A DNA stretch of 60,211 nucleotides from Halovulum marinum (GCF_009697225.1 NZ_WIND01000022.1:1-60211); one strand, 5' to 3'; numbered from the stretch's first letter, positions 34,679-45,073 are shown. Notes: generated by a model not told the origin, from the sequence alone. Numbers and translations are program-made.

Positions 34679-34763
34679 GTTCACGAAGTTTTCATGAACG
34701 GTTCCGCGTTCAAATGAAGCACTTGAGGGGGTTTTCACGGTGAAATCCCCGCTTTTCACGGTG
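34679..34763. repeat. small repeats downstream of aapP
   Basis: TTTTCACGGTG occurs twice about 20 bases apart, the first copy within the palindrome TTTCACGGTGAAA. An imperfect inverted repeat with ends GTTCA and TGAAC starts at about 34680. All lie between the aapP stop and the terminator. Their role is not known. Confidence 0.4.
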
Positions 34764-34778
34764 CCCGCCCGGCGCCGG

Positions 34779-35570
<792 letters not shown>

Positions 35571-35580
35571 GGGTCCCTCC

Positions 35581-36903
35581 TTAACTGTGATCCGTGCGGA
35601 GCCTGCGCTCCAGATGTTGCGAATAGCGGGACATGCTGAAGCAGCAGATGAAGAACAGCAGTCCGATGAAGACGAAAAGCTCCCAGTTGATGCCCTGCCA
35701 CGAGGTGTCGGCGCGGATCGCGTTCGACATGCCGATCGGGTCCAGCAGGCCGATGAACACCACCAGCGTGGTGTCCTTGAACAGCCCGATGAACGTGTTG
35801 ACGATGCCCGGGATCGAGATCTTCAGCGCCTGCGGCATGATGATCAGCCGCTGCGCCTTCCAGTAGTCCAGCCCCAGCGCGTCCGCCGCCTCGTACTGGC
35901 CGCGCGGCAGCGCCGCCAGACCGCCGCGGACGACCTCGGCCAGATAGGCGGCGGCGAACAGCGTCACCAGGATGATCACCCGCAGCATCAGGTCGAAGTT
36001 CGAGCCCGGCGGCAGGAAGTAGTTCAGCAGCAGCGAGGCGGTCAGCAGCCAGACGATCAGCGGCACGCCGCGGAACACCTCGATGAAGGCGATCGAGCAC
36101 TTGTTGATGATGAACAGGTTCGACTGCCGCCCCAGCGCCAGCAGGATGCCCAGCGGCAACGACAGGATGATGCCGGCGACGCCGATGATGAACGACAGCA
36201 TGAAGCCGCCGAAATCCTTCGACGGCACGAACTGAAGCTCGATCGGGATCACCGCCCCGATCAGCCCTGCGACCGGCCCGGTCAGCAGCAGCCAGTACAG
36301 CAGCGGCACCACGATCGCGCCGATCGTGGCGGCCAGCGCGCCCGAGAACCGGCTGCCCAGCACGAACGCGCCCCATGCGGCGGCGAAGCCCAGCGCCACC
36401 GCCAGCGGCCCGCCGATCGAGCCGCCCCACAGCAGCCAGTACATCAGGAACGGCGCCGCGGCCGTGAACCAGACCAGCCGGCGCGGCACCGAGGCGAACA
36501 GCACCGGCCCCAGCGCCGCCAGGAACACGATCAGCGCCGCGACCGGGCGCCAGTACAGGTCCTGCGGGTAGAAGCCGAACAGCAGCTGGTTCCAGCGCTC
36601 GGTGATCACCGCCATGCAGGCCGAGGACACTTCCTCGCCGGTGCCGTGCAGCGCGTCGCGGATCTCGCGGCACTCGGACAGCGAGTCCGCGACCCAGACC
36701 GAGTTCCAGAACCACGGCAGGATGCCGGCCAGCAGGCTCCACAGGACCGCCAGGCCGAGGATGGTCAGGAGCACGTTGAACCAGCTCGAGAACAGGTTCG
36801 CGCGCATCCACCTGATCACGCCCCGCTCCGCCGCCGGCGGGACCTCGGGCGGCAGCATCGTGTCGCGGACATAGGCGACGGTATGTGCGTGCGTGTCGCT
36901 CAT
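35581..36903 (-). CDS. aapM: amino-acid ABC transporter permease AapM/BztC
   Basis: 440-residue permease, much longer than HisM-type permeases (about 230), because extra membrane segments and a periplasmic insert precede the transport domain; this is typical of AapM/BztC. The conserved C-terminal HisM region has [34 protein letters not shown] (EAA loop core [10 protein letters not shown]) and a final set of membrane spans. AAGGAG is seven bases before the ATG. It pairs with AapQ and is one base from its stop. Confidence 0.93.
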   Translation of the reverse strand: MSDTHAHTVAYVRDTMLPPEVPPAAERGVIRWMRANLFSSWFNVLLTILGLAVLWSLLAGILPWFWNSVWVADSLSECREIRDALHGTGEEVSSACMAVITERWNQLLFGFYPQDLYWRPVAALIVFLAALGPVLFASVPRRLVWFTAAAPFLMYWLLWGGSIGGPLAVALGFAAAWGAFVLGSRFSGALAATIGAIVVPLLYWLLLTGPVAGLIGAVIPIELQFVPSKDFGGFMLSFIIGVAGIILSLPLGILLALGRQSNLFIINKCSIAFIEVFRGVPLIVWLLTASLLLNYFLPPGSNFDLMLRVIILVTLFAAAYLAEVVRGGLAALPRGQYEAADALGLDYWKAQRLIIMPQALKISIPGIVNTFIGLFKDTTLVVFIGLLDPIGMSNAIRADTSWQGINWELFVFIGLLFFICCFSMSRYSQHLERRLRTDHS

Positions 36904-36904
36904 C

Positions 36905-38116
36905 TCACCGCTCCTTCAGCTTGATCGAGGCGTTGTAGATGTTCATCACGCCCGATATCAGCAGGCTCAGCACCAGGTAGAACAGGCCCAGCAGGAACAT
37001 CCCCTCCAGCTCGCGGCCGGTCTGGTTGATGGTGATGCCGCCCAGCGTCGCGCGCGCGTCCATATAGCCCACGGCGATCGCCAGCGAGGAGTTCTTGGTC
37101 AGGTTCAGATACTGCGAGATCAGCGGCGGGATGATCACCCGCAGCGCCTGCGGCAGGACCACCAGGCTCATCGTCCGGCGCGGCCGCAGGCCCAGCGCGA
37201 ACGCCGCCTCGGACTGGCCCTTCGAGATCGCCAGGATGCCGCCGCGCACGATCTCGGCGATGAACGCGCCGGTATAGAGCGACAGCGCCAGCCACAGCGC
37301 GATCAGCGAGTTGCGCAGGTGCAGCCCGCCGCCGAAGTTGAAGCCCTTCAGCTCGGGGTAGCTCAGGCTGACCGGGCCGCCGAGGATGAAGTAGAAGACG
37401 ATCGCCGGCAGGAAGAACAGCGCCAGCGAGACGCCGAGCACCGGCAGGATCTCGCCCGTCGCTTCCTGCCGCTTGTGGGCATAGCGGCGGAACGCCCAGA
37501 TCGCGGCGAGCGAGGCCGCGAACACCGCCAGCAGCACCCCGGAGCCCGGACCCCAGACCGGCATCGGCAGATAGATGCCCCGGTTGGTGATCGCGACGCT
37601 GTCCAGGACCATCGACGCGTCGCCGCCCTCGCGGAAGTCGCGCGGCTGCGGCATGCCCTCGGCCATCAGCGCGAAGATCGCGATGATCCACAGCAGCAGC
37701 GGCACGTTGCGGAAGCCCTCGACGTAGACCGTCATCATCCGCGCGACCAGCCAGTTGTTGGACAGCCGCAGCACCCCGGCGATCACGCCCAGGATGGTCG
37801 CCAGCACACAGCCCAGGAACGCGACCAGCAGCGTGTTCAGGATGCCGACCAGCGCCGCGCGGGCATGGCTGGAATTGGAATTGTAGTCGATCAGCTGCTG
37901 GTTGATGTCATAGCCGGCCCGCTGCCCGAGGAACCCGAAACTGAAATCCTTGCCCTGCGCCGCAAGGTTCTGGACCACGTTCCAGAGCAGCCACGACATC
38001 CCCAGTGCAATGAGAATGGCCGCGACGACCTGGATCGTCAGCGACCTGTAGCGGGTGTCGTACAGCAGCATGCTTGGACGAAACGACTGCCGCCCATCGT
38101 CGACCACGGTGGACAT
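36905..38116 (-). CDS. aapQ: amino-acid ABC transporter permease AapQ/BztB
   Basis: 403-residue permease, enlarged in the AapQ/BztB manner. The first membrane segment is near residues 25-45, then an insert, a second group of spans, and the HisM-type core with YVEGFRNVPLLLWI, AEIVRGGILAISKGQSEAAFALG (core GQSEAAFALGLRP) and NLTKNSSLAIAVGY. The ATG at 38116 (MSTVVDDG) is preferred to a GTG two codons earlier. It follows aapJ after 137 bases that include a strong hairpin. Confidence 0.93.
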   Translation of the reverse strand: MSTVVDDGRQSFRPSMLLYDTRYRSLTIQVVAAILIALGMSWLLWNVVQNLAAQGKDFSFGFLGQRAGYDINQQLIDYNSNSSHARAALVGILNTLLVAFLGCVLATILGVIAGVLRLSNNWLVARMMTVYVEGFRNVPLLLWIIAIFALMAEGMPQPRDFREGGDASMVLDSVAITNRGIYLPMPVWGPGSGVLLAVFAASLAAIWAFRRYAHKRQEATGEILPVLGVSLALFFLPAIVFYFILGGPVSLSYPELKGFNFGGGLHLRNSLIALWLALSLYTGAFIAEIVRGGILAISKGQSEAAFALGLRPRRTMSLVVLPQALRVIIPPLISQYLNLTKNSSLAIAVGYMDARATLGGITINQTGRELEGMFLLGLFYLVLSLLISGVMNIYNASIKLKER

Positions 38117-38214
38117 GAGCACACCTACTTTCCCTGTTGGCCGGTCGCGCCCCGATTCCGGCGGCCCGGTTCATCCGGCCCTGCCTCGGCGTGATCGCGG
38201 CGCATGATACACCA

Positions 38215-38240
38215 GGGGCGCCGCATTCCTGCGGCGCCCC
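38215..38240 (-). promoter_or_regulatory. hairpin between aapJ and aapQ
   Basis: An 11-base-pair perfect stem (GGGGCGCCGCA with TGCGGCGCCCC) and a four-base loop begin 14 bases after the aapJ stop codon. No T-run follows on the minus strand, so full termination is unlikely. The place and form fit an mRNA-stabilising or partial-termination element that favours the binding protein. Confidence 0.75.
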
Positions 38241-38253
38241 CGATCGGTTCATG

Positions 38254-39270
38254 TCAGCGGAACGGCGGCGAGTACATCAGGCCGCCCTGGGTCCACTGCG
38301 CGTTCAGGCCGCGCGCCAGACCGATCGGCGTGCCCTCGCCGATGTTCGAGGCGAAGATCTCGCCGTAGTTGCCGGCGACGGCGATGGCGCGCCGCGCGAA
38401 CTCGGCGTCGAGGCCAAGCATCTCGCCCAGGTTGCCCTCGTTGCCCAGCAGGCGGTTGATCTCGGGGTTGTCGGTGCCTTCGGCCATCTTTTCCAGGTTG
38501 GCCGAGGTGACGCCGTACTCTTCCGCCGCGATCAGCGCGTTCAGCGTCCAGCGGACGATGTCCGCCCACTGGTCGTCGCCGTGGCGCACGACCGGGCCCA
38601 GCGGCTCTTTCGAGATGATCTCGGGCAGGATCATGTGCGCCTCGGCGTCCTCGAAGGTGGCGCGGGTCGCCGCCAGCCCCGAGGCGTCGGTGGTGTACAC
38701 GTCACACGCGCCGGCCTGGTACTGCTGGATCGCCTCGTTGTTGGTCTCGATCGGGACCGGGTCGTAATCCATGTTGTTGACGCGGAAGTAGTCCGACAGG
38801 TTCAGCTCGGTCGTGGTGCCGGTCTGGATACACACGGTGGCGCCGTCCAGTTCGGTCGCCGAGCCGACACCCATGTCCTTTCGGATCATGAAGCCCTGGC
38901 CGTCGTAGTAGTTCACGCCGACGAAGGTCTGCTTCAGGTCGACGTCGCGGGTGAAGGTCCAGGTCGTGTTGCGCGACAGCAGGTCGATCTCGCCCGACCC
39001 CAGCGCGGTGAAGCGGGTCTGGGTGGTCAGCGGAACGAACTCGATCTTGTTCGAATCGCCCAGCACGGCAGCGGCGACAGCGCGGCACACCGCGACGTCG
39101 AAGCCCTGCCAGACACCGTTCGCATCGGGCGCCGAGAAGCCGGCCAGGCCGGTCGAGATGCCGCACTTTAGGACATCGTTCGCCTTCACGTCGTCCAGCG
39201 TTGCTGCCCCGGCGACGCCCGCTGCCAGGCCTGCAGCCGCGAACGTACCGAGAAAGACTGATTTTATCAT
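38254..39270 (-). CDS. aapJ: periplasmic amino-acid-binding protein AapJ/BztA
   Basis: 338-residue solute-binding protein. A Sec signal (MIKSVFLGTFAAAGLAAGVAG, cut near AGA-ATL) is followed by the family-3 binding fold with GFSAPDANGVWQGFDVAVCR and LLSRNTTWTFTRD. Two or more cysteines could form the disulfide seen in AapJ relatives. It captures glutamate-type amino acids. AGGAAGAGG is upstream of the ATG. The 256 bases between this start and the ATP12 gene stop hold an AT-rich stretch (about 39400-39480) that probably contains the operon promoter, but no hexamers are convincing. Confidence 0.94.
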   Translation of the reverse strand: MIKSVFLGTFAAAGLAAGVAGAATLDDVKANDVLKCGISTGLAGFSAPDANGVWQGFDVAVCRAVAAAVLGDSNKIEFVPLTTQTRFTALGSGEIDLLSRNTTWTFTRDVDLKQTFVGVNYYDGQGFMIRKDMGVGSATELDGATVCIQTGTTTELNLSDYFRVNNMDYDPVPIETNNEAIQQYQAGACDVYTTDASGLAATRATFEDAEAHMILPEIISKEPLGPVVRHGDDQWADIVRWTLNALIAAEEYGVTSANLEKMAEGTDNPEINRLLGNEGNLGEMLGLDAEFARRAIAVAGNYGEIFASNIGEGTPIGLARGLNAQWTQGGLMYSPPFR

Positions 39271-39526
39271 GGTTACCTCTTCCTGATGATCCGGCTCATG
39301 TCTTCGAGCCCTGGGCGTCTGAGGGGTGACGCCGCGTTTTATGGTTTCGGGTCCGGTATCGGACCAGCGGACACAGCATGTAAGTCTGGCGGCAAACGTC
39401 AACCCCGGATTATCGGCAAATAATTCATCCACTCAATGCCCTTATTCGCGAATCATCAACGAATTCAGCATCATCCGCCGGCACCGTTTCGGACTCGCGC
39501 CCGCCGGCGCGGAAGCTGCCGCAACG

Positions 39527-40300
39527 TCAAGACCCGCAGCCCGACCCGCCGCCCGCGCCGCTGCCGGCCCCGGCGGCGCCAAGCATTTCGGTTCCGCGCA
39601 GCAGCGAAAGCAGCTGTCCCGCCACCAGCACCGCGCCGCGGCGCTCCTCGGCCAGCGCATGGGCCTCGGCGTCGCGGCCCCAGAGTTCCTCCTGCCAGGT
39701 CTCGTCGACCCGGCTGGCGGTCCAGGCCGCGTCCGCGCTCAGCGCGCCGCGGCTGACCGCAAGCCCCAGCACCAGCGAGCCGGTGAGCGTCACCAGGTCG
39801 TGCAGCGCGGTCATCTCGAACGCGTCGTGCCCGGCCACGGCATCCGCCAGCCGGCGCAGGCTGGGTTCGGGCTGCGGCGCGTGCATCACCCCGGCGATGC
39901 GCAGCAGCGGCGCGGACATCTCGGCCTCGGCCCAGTTCAGCCAGGGATCCCAGGCGGCGATCTGGCGCTCGACCAGCCCCTCGGGGGCCTCGGCGCGGTA
40001 GCACAGCAGGTCGGTGGCGCCATAGGCAGAAAGCATTTCGGCGACGGCGGCCCGGTTGACCGAGACCTTGTCGATCGCGGCGTTGGCGGCGCGGGTCAGC
40101 GGCATGTCCTGCGGCCGGATCTCGGCGCCCTGGGCGTCCCATTCCTGCGCGACCGCCTCGGCCAGCGGGCGGCAGGGCAGCACCAGCGCGGCCTTCGCCG
40201 GGGTGCGCAGCGGGCGCTGGTCCAGCGTCACCTCGAACCCCGGTGCGGCCGCGCGCACGGCGACGGTGTTCCAGAACCGGCGTTTGTGCGGCGGCGTCAT
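39527..40300 (-). CDS. ATP12-family F1-ATPase assembly chaperone
   Basis: 257-residue protein of the ATP12 family, found in mitochondria and alphaproteobacteria. MTPPHKRRFWNTVAV and VTLDQRPLRTPAKAALVLP are characteristic, as are AEAVAQEWDAQ and LLCYRAEAPEGL. The yeast protein binds the F1 alpha subunit during assembly; the same role is assumed here. The C-terminus is a Gly/Ser/Ala-rich tail. The ATG overlaps the pseudouridine synthase stop (ATGA), so the two are coupled. Confidence 0.9.
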   Translation of the reverse strand: MTPPHKRRFWNTVAVRAAAPGFEVTLDQRPLRTPAKAALVLPCRPLAEAVAQEWDAQGAEIRPQDMPLTRAANAAIDKVSVNRAAVAEMLSAYGATDLLCYRAEAPEGLVERQIAAWDPWLNWAEAEMSAPLLRIAGVMHAPQPEPSLRRLADAVAGHDAFEMTALHDLVTLTGSLVLGLAVSRGALSADAAWTASRVDETWQEELWGRDAEAHALAEERRGAVLVAGQLLSLLRGTEMLGAAGAGSGAGGGSGCGS

Positions 40301-41343
40301 TCCAGCTCCTCGAACGGATCGTCGGGCACCTCCGCGACATCCCAGCCGAAGGTGTCCCAGGTCCTTTCCATGTGCGGCGGCAGCGGCGCGGTCAGCGACA
40401 GCCGGCCGCCGGTCACCGGATGGGTCAGGCGCAGGTGCCGGGCGTGCAGGTGCATCTTGCGGCTGATGTCGCCGCCAAGCTGCGCCCCCCAGCCGTCGCC
40501 CAGGTTCTCCTGCGCGTTGGTGCCGTACTTGCCGTCTCCGACGATCGGGTGGCCGATCTCGGCCATGTGTGCGCGCAGCTGGTGGGTGCGCCCGGTGATC
40601 GGCGCCAGCGCCACCCAGGCGCAGCGGCGCGCGGCGGCCGAGATCACCAGGTAGTCGGTCGTCGCCCGTTTCGCGCCGGGCGTGTCGTCGATCCGGTTCG
40701 GGTGCACGCAGATCATCTTCTCGCCGGCGCCGTGCGGGCCGTGGCCCGGCGCCTTCACCAGCCCGTAGCGGATCGTGCCCATCGGCGGCTTCGGCCCGCC
40801 GGCGACGGCGGCCCAATAGATCTTGCGGGTGTCGCGGGCCTGGAAGGCGCGGGTCAGCGCCGCCGCCATGCGCCCGGTGCGTGCCAGCAGCAGCACGCCG
40901 GAGGTGTCCTTGTCCAGCCGGTGCACCAGCCGCGGCTTGTCGTCCATGCCGAAGCGCAGCGCCTCGGCCAGCCCATCGACGTGCCGCGTCTGGTTCGAGC
41001 CGCCCTGCACCGGCAGGCCCGGCGGCTTGTTCAGCGCGATGATGTGCTCGTCGCGGAAGATCACCGCGTCGCGGATCATCCGCGCGTCGGCCTCGCTGAC
41101 CGGCTTTAGCGCGCGCGCGGCCTCGGGCGGCGGGCCCTCGGGCAGCGGCGGCAGGCGCAGCGACTGCCCCGCCTCCAGCCGGGTCGAGGCCTTGACCCGG
41201 CCGCCGTCCACGCGGATCTCGCCCTTGCGGCACATCTTCTCGATCCGGCCCTGAGGCAGGTGCGGGAACTGCCGGCGCAGCCAGCGGTCCAGCCGCTGGC
41301 CCGCGGCCTCGGCATCCAGGGTCAGGGTCTGCACGCCGCTCAT
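40297..41343 (-). CDS. RluA-family (RluC/D-like) rRNA pseudouridine synthase
   Basis: 348-residue enzyme. An N-terminal S4 RNA-binding domain (GQRLDRWLRRQFPHLPQGRIEKM, core RIEKMCRKGEIRVDG) precedes the catalytic domain with RLVHRLDKDTSGVLLLAR, where the Asp of RLDK is catalytic. Later motifs include APITGRTHQLRAHM and GHPIVGDGKYG. The family isomerises uridines in 23S rRNA; which sites cannot be read. It overlaps crcB upstream and the ATP12 gene downstream by four bases each. Confidence 0.92.
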   Translation of the reverse strand: MSGVQTLTLDAEAAGQRLDRWLRRQFPHLPQGRIEKMCRKGEIRVDGGRVKASTRLEAGQSLRLPPLPEGPPPEAARALKPVSEADARMIRDAVIFRDEHIIALNKPPGLPVQGGSNQTRHVDGLAEALRFGMDDKPRLVHRLDKDTSGVLLLARTGRMAAALTRAFQARDTRKIYWAAVAGGPKPPMGTIRYGLVKAPGHGPHGAGEKMICVHPNRIDDTPGAKRATTDYLVISAAARRCAWVALAPITGRTHQLRAHMAEIGHPIVGDGKYGTNAQENLGDGWGAQLGGDISRKMHLHARHLRLTHPVTGGRLSLTAPLPPHMERTWDTFGWDVAEVPDDPFEELE

Positions 41344-41708
41344 GGCCACACCGCCCGGCCCAGCACCAGCCCCGCGGCGCAGCCGCCGATCGCGCCGGCC
41401 AGGGTCGCGGCCACATAGCCCAGCGCCTGCAGCGGCGCGGCGCGCTCGACCAGTGCCAGCGTGTCCAGCGAGAACGCGGAATAGGTGGTGAAGCCGCCCA
41501 GCACGCCGGTCATCAGCAGCGGCGTCATCCCGGCGCGCGGTCCCAGCGCCGCCGCCAGCACCCCCATCGCGAACGAGCCGGCCACGTTGACGGTCAGCGT
41601 GCCCCAGGGGAACGCCGGGCCCATCCAGCGGCCCATCTGCACCACCACCAGATAGCGCAGCGCCGCGCCCAGGGCGCCGCCCAGGGCGACTTGTAGTACA
41701 TTCGGCAT
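41340..41708 (-). CDS. crcB: fluoride exporter CrcB/Fluc
   Basis: 122-residue membrane protein with four hydrophobic helices. GGALGAALRYLV, TLTVNVAGSFAMG and TGVLGGFTTYSAFS match the Fluc channel, in which the Asn and the TTYSxFS segment line the fluoride path. It works as an inverted dimer. The start MPNVLQVA at 41708 is used; an ATG three codons earlier (41717) is also possible. No fluoride riboswitch was seen upstream. Confidence 0.93.
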   Translation of the reverse strand: MPNVLQVALGGALGAALRYLVVVQMGRWMGPAFPWGTLTVNVAGSFAMGVLAAALGPRAGMTPLLMTGVLGGFTTYSAFSLDTLALVERAAPLQALGYVAATLAGAIGGCAAGLVLGRAVWP

Positions 41709-41795
41709 GTCCGCCATCCGGTGCTGTCCGCGCCTGCTGTCCGCGTCGCCCCCACATCCCGGAGCCACCGGCCGATGTCAACCTGCGCAGGCGTC

Positions 41796-43118
41796 TCAGC
41801 GCCCGCGTTCGGCCCGCAGCCGGTCGAAATACTCGACCCGCTTCTTCAGGTCGCGCTCGAATCCCCGGTCCACCGGGTCGTAGAACCGCGCCCGCGCCAT
41901 GTCCTCGGGGAAATAGTCCTGCCCCGAGAACGCGGCGTCGGCGTCGTGGTCGTACTGGTACTCGGCGCCGTAGCCCTGCTCCTTCATCAGCTTGGTCGGC
42001 GCGTTCAGGATGTGCTTGGGCGGCATCAGCGATCCGGTCTGCTTCGCGGCCGAGCGCGCCGCCTTGTAGGCGACATAGGCGGCGTTCGATTTCGGCGCCA
42101 GCGCCAGGTAGGCGACGGCATTGGCCAGCGCCAGTTCGCCCTCGGGGCTGCCCAGCCGCTCGAAGGTCTGCCAGGCCGACAGGCAGTGCGCCTGCGCCTG
42201 CGGATCGGCCAGGCCGATGTCCTCGACCGCCATCCGGGTCAGCCGCCGCGCCAGGTAGCGCGGGTCCTCGCCGCCGTCCAGCATCCGCGCGAACCAGTAC
42301 AGCGCCGCGTCCGGGTCCGAGCCGCGGATCGACTTGTGCAGCGCCGAGATCAGGTTGTAGTGCGCGTCGCCCGACTTGTCGTATTTCGGCGCCGCGCGGT
42401 TTAGCCGCTGCGCCAGCGCCCCGTTGTCGAACGGCCCGCCGTCCCAGGCGAACACCTGCTCGGCCAGGTTCAGCAGCGCGCGGCCGTCGCCGTCAGCCAT
42501 GTCGACCAGCCGGTCGCGCGCCGCGGCGGTCAGCGGCAGCGCCCGGTCCAGCCGCGCCTCGGTGCGCGACAGCATCGCCTCGAGGTGCTTCTGTTCCAGC
42601 CGGTTCAGCACCAGCACCTGGGAGCGGGACAGCAGCGCCGCGTTCAGCTCGAACGAGGGGTTCTCGGTCGTCGCGCCGACCAGCACGATCACCCCGGCCT
42701 CCATGTGCGGCAGGAAACCGTCCTGCTGCGCCTTGTTGAAGCGGTGGATCTCGTCGACGAACAGCAGCGTGCCGCGGCCGTTGGCGTGGCGCAGCTTGGC
42801 GGCCTCGAACACCTTGCGCAGGTCCTGCACGCCGGTGAAGATCGCGCTGATCTGCTCGAACGCCAGGTCGGTGGCCTGCGCCAGCAGCCGGGCGATGGTG
42901 GTCTTGCCGACGCCGGGCGGGCCCCAGAACACCAGCGACGGCAGGCTGCCGGCGTCGATCATCGCCCGCAGGCTGCCGTCCGTTCCCAGCAGATGGTCCT
43001 GGCCGATCACCTCGTCGATCGTCGCCGGGCGCATCCGGTCGGCCAGCGGCCGCGGGCCGTCGGGTTTCGCGGTGGCGGGGCGCGCAGACTGCGCCGGGGT
43101 GTCGAACAGATCGGCCAT
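41796..43118 (-). CDS. rarA: replication-associated recombination protein RarA (MgsA) AAA+ ATPase
   Basis: 440-residue AAA+ ATPase related to clamp-loader subunits and eukaryotic WRNIP1. Walker A is GPPGVGKTT, Walker B LLFVDEIHRFN, sensor 1 in GATTENPSFELN. The N-terminal PLADRMRPATIDEVIGQDHLLG and a C-terminal tetramerisation domain (for example FYDPVDRGFE and KKRVEYFDRLRAE) complete the family pattern. It acts at stalled replication forks. It is 87 bases upstream of crcB on the same strand. Confidence 0.95.
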   Translation of the reverse strand: MADLFDTPAQSARPATAKPDGPRPLADRMRPATIDEVIGQDHLLGTDGSLRAMIDAGSLPSLVFWGPPGVGKTTIARLLAQATDLAFEQISAIFTGVQDLRKVFEAAKLRHANGRGTLLFVDEIHRFNKAQQDGFLPHMEAGVIVLVGATTENPSFELNAALLSRSQVLVLNRLEQKHLEAMLSRTEARLDRALPLTAAARDRLVDMADGDGRALLNLAEQVFAWDGGPFDNGALAQRLNRAAPKYDKSGDAHYNLISALHKSIRGSDPDAALYWFARMLDGGEDPRYLARRLTRMAVEDIGLADPQAQAHCLSAWQTFERLGSPEGELALANAVAYLALAPKSNAAYVAYKAARSAAKQTGSLMPPKHILNAPTKLMKEQGYGAEYQYDHDADAAFSGQDYFPEDMARARFYDPVDRGFERDLKKRVEYFDRLRAERGR

Positions 43119-43156
43119 GCGGCAAATCTATGCCGCCCCGGCGCGGATAAAAAGCC

Positions 43157-44533
43157 TCAGCGGAAGCGGATCGCGTGGCGGCGGCCATCACGGGTCAGGC
43201 GCATGTCGATGCCGCGCTCGACCGTCCGCGCGGCGGCGCGCAGATCCTCGGTGTCCTCGATCCGCCGGCCGTTGATCTGCTCGATCACGTCGGCCGCGCG
43301 CAGCCCCAGCAGGCGGCCCGCCTGCCCCGGATCGCGCACCACCACCCCGGTGGCGTTCAGCGGCAGATCCAGTTCCGCGATCACCGCCGGGTTCACATTC
43401 TCGACCATCATCCCCGACAGAACGTGCCGCGAGCCGCCCAGCCGCAGGCTGTCGCGCGGCGGCGTTTCGGGGGCCGCGGCCACGGTCAGCGCCGCCGTCC
43501 GCGCCTTGCCGCCGCGCAGGTACCGGACCTGCACGCTGGCGCCCAGCGGCCGGGTGCGGATCCGGTACGCCAGCTCTCCCGGGGTCGCCACGGCCAGCCC
43601 GTCGATGTCCAGCACCACGTCGCCGGGGGCCAGGCCGGCGGCGGTTAATGCGCTGGCCGGGTGCACTTCGGACAGCAGCACCCCGCGCGGCCGGTCCATG
43701 CCCAGCGCCTGCGCCAGTTCGGCGTCCACCGCCTGGGCGGACACGCCGGTCCAGGGCCAGGGGCTGGGGTCCTCGCCGGCGCGCTCGACATAGGCGCGCA
43801 CCAGGTTCGAAGGAATCGCGAAGCCGATGCCGTTCGAGCCGCCCGAGCGGGTCAGGATCGAGGTGTTCAGCCCCAGCAGCCGCCCGGCCATGTCGACCAG
43901 CGCCCCGCCCGAGTTGCCGGGGTTGATCGCCGCGTCGGTCTGGATGAAGTAGGCCTCGGTGCCGTCGCCGGGCCGGGCCGAGCGCGCCAGCCCCGAGACG
44001 ATGCCGCCGGTCACCGTCTGGCCAACGCCGAACGGATTGCCGATCGCCAGCACCAGATCGCCGACCTGCGCGCGGTCGCTGTCGGCCAGCTCCAGCGCCG
44101 GCAGCGGCGCGTCGGCGTCCACCTTCAGCACGGCGATGTCGCGCGCCTCGTCGGACAGCAGCACCTCGGCGTCGTACTCGCGGCGGTCCGACAGCACCAC
44201 GCGGATCTCGGTGGCGCTGCCGACGACGTGGTGGTTCGACACCACGATCCCCGAGGGATCGACGATCACCCCCGAACCCAGCGAGTTCTGCAGCCGCGGC
44301 GCGGCGCGGGGCTGGAAGAAACGCTCGAAGAACGGATCGCCGGCAAACGGGCTGGCCCGCTGCTGCACGACGCGGGTGGCGTAGATGTTCACCACCGCCG
44401 GGATCGCCTGCTTGGCAACGGGCGAGAAACTGAGCGCGATCTCGGCGCGGCTTTGCGGCACCTCCTGCGCGGGCAGTGCCCCGGCAACCAGCGTCAGGAC
44501 AAGGACGAGCGGGCGGAATATGGATGCAGTCAT
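43157..44533 (-). CDS. Do/DegP-type periplasmic serine protease
   Basis: 458-residue HtrA-family protease. A signal peptide (MTASIFRPLVLVLTLVAGALP) leads into the trypsin-like domain with the triad His in SNHHVV, Asp in ARDIAVLKV and Ser in NPGNSGGALVD. Two PDZ domains follow (GVLLSEVHPASALTAAGL and GVVVRDPGQAGRLLGL as their ligand loops). It degrades or refolds damaged envelope proteins. The ATG at 44533 is placed so that the signal peptide is N-terminal; a GTG nine codons earlier is possible and neither has a clear ribosome site. It ends 38 bases before rarA. Confidence 0.92.
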   Translation of the reverse strand: MTASIFRPLVLVLTLVAGALPAQEVPQSRAEIALSFSPVAKQAIPAVVNIYATRVVQQRASPFAGDPFFERFFQPRAAPRLQNSLGSGVIVDPSGIVVSNHHVVGSATEIRVVLSDRREYDAEVLLSDEARDIAVLKVDADAPLPALELADSDRAQVGDLVLAIGNPFGVGQTVTGGIVSGLARSARPGDGTEAYFIQTDAAINPGNSGGALVDMAGRLLGLNTSILTRSGGSNGIGFAIPSNLVRAYVERAGEDPSPWPWTGVSAQAVDAELAQALGMDRPRGVLLSEVHPASALTAAGLAPGDVVLDIDGLAVATPGELAYRIRTRPLGASVQVRYLRGGKARTAALTVAAAPETPPRDSLRLGGSRHVLSGMMVENVNPAVIAELDLPLNATGVVVRDPGQAGRLLGLRAADVIEQINGRRIEDTEDLRAAARTVERGIDMRLTRDGRRHAIRFR

Positions 44534-44590
44534 GGCCGGGATTTGAGCATTGTCCGCCACGCGGTCAAGTCGCCGCTGCGCCGCACCCCG

Positions 44591-44628
44591 AAAAAGCGAA
44601 GGGCCGCCGCGATCTCGCGCGGCGGCCC
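44591..44628 (-). terminator. rho-independent terminator of the ribosomal alpha operon
   Basis: An 11-base-pair GC stem (44601-44611 with 44618-44628, loop ATCTCG) is followed on the minus strand by TTCGCTTTTT. It starts 26 bases after the rplQ stop and separates the ribosomal cluster from the protease gene. Confidence 0.88.
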
Positions 44629-44653
44629 CGATCGCCCGAAGGGGCAGGAATTC

Positions 44654-45073
44654 CTATTCCGCGGCGGCTTCCTCGGCCGCGACGCGGGCGCGGTCGGCGG
44701 CACCCTTGGCTTCGGGGTCGCGGTCGACCAGTTCGATGATCGCCATCGGCGCCATGTCGCCGTAGCGGAAACCGGCCTTCAGCACCCGGACGTAACCGCC
44801 CTGACGTTCCTGGTAGCGCGGGCCGAGGATGTCGAACAGCTTCTTGACCGCCTCGTCCTGCTTCAGCTGGCTGTGGGCCAGCCGGCGGGCGTGCAGGTCG
44901 CCGCGCTTGCCCAGCGTGATCAGCTTGTCGGCGATGCGCTTGAGCTCTTTCGCCTTGGGCAGGGTGGTCTTGATCTGCTCGTGCACCAGCAGGCTGGAGG
45001 CCATGTTCGCGAACATCGCCTTGCGGTGCTCGTGGGTGCGGTTGAGCTTGCGGTATCCGTTACCGTGACGCAT
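44654..45073 (-). CDS. rplQ: 50S ribosomal protein L17
   Basis: 139-residue ribosomal protein. [20 protein letters not shown] and [14 protein letters not shown] are diagnostic (cores [23 protein letters not shown]). The C-terminus has an Ala/Glu-rich tail beyond the usual end of about 120 residues, common in this lineage. It is the last gene of the alpha operon, 123 bases after rpoA, and is followed by a terminator. Confidence 0.97.
   Translation of the reverse strand: MRHGNGYRKLNRTHEHRKAMFANMASSLLVHEQIKTTLPKAKELKRIADKLITLGKRGDLHARRLAHSQLKQDEAVKKLFDILGPRYQERQGGYVRVLKAGFRYGDMAPMAIIELVDRDPEAKGAADRARVAAEEAAAE

Noticed and set aside
41709-41795. possible fluoride riboswitch upstream of crcB
   Set aside because: The conserved riboswitch pseudoknot and core sequences were not found, and the gap is only 87 bases.
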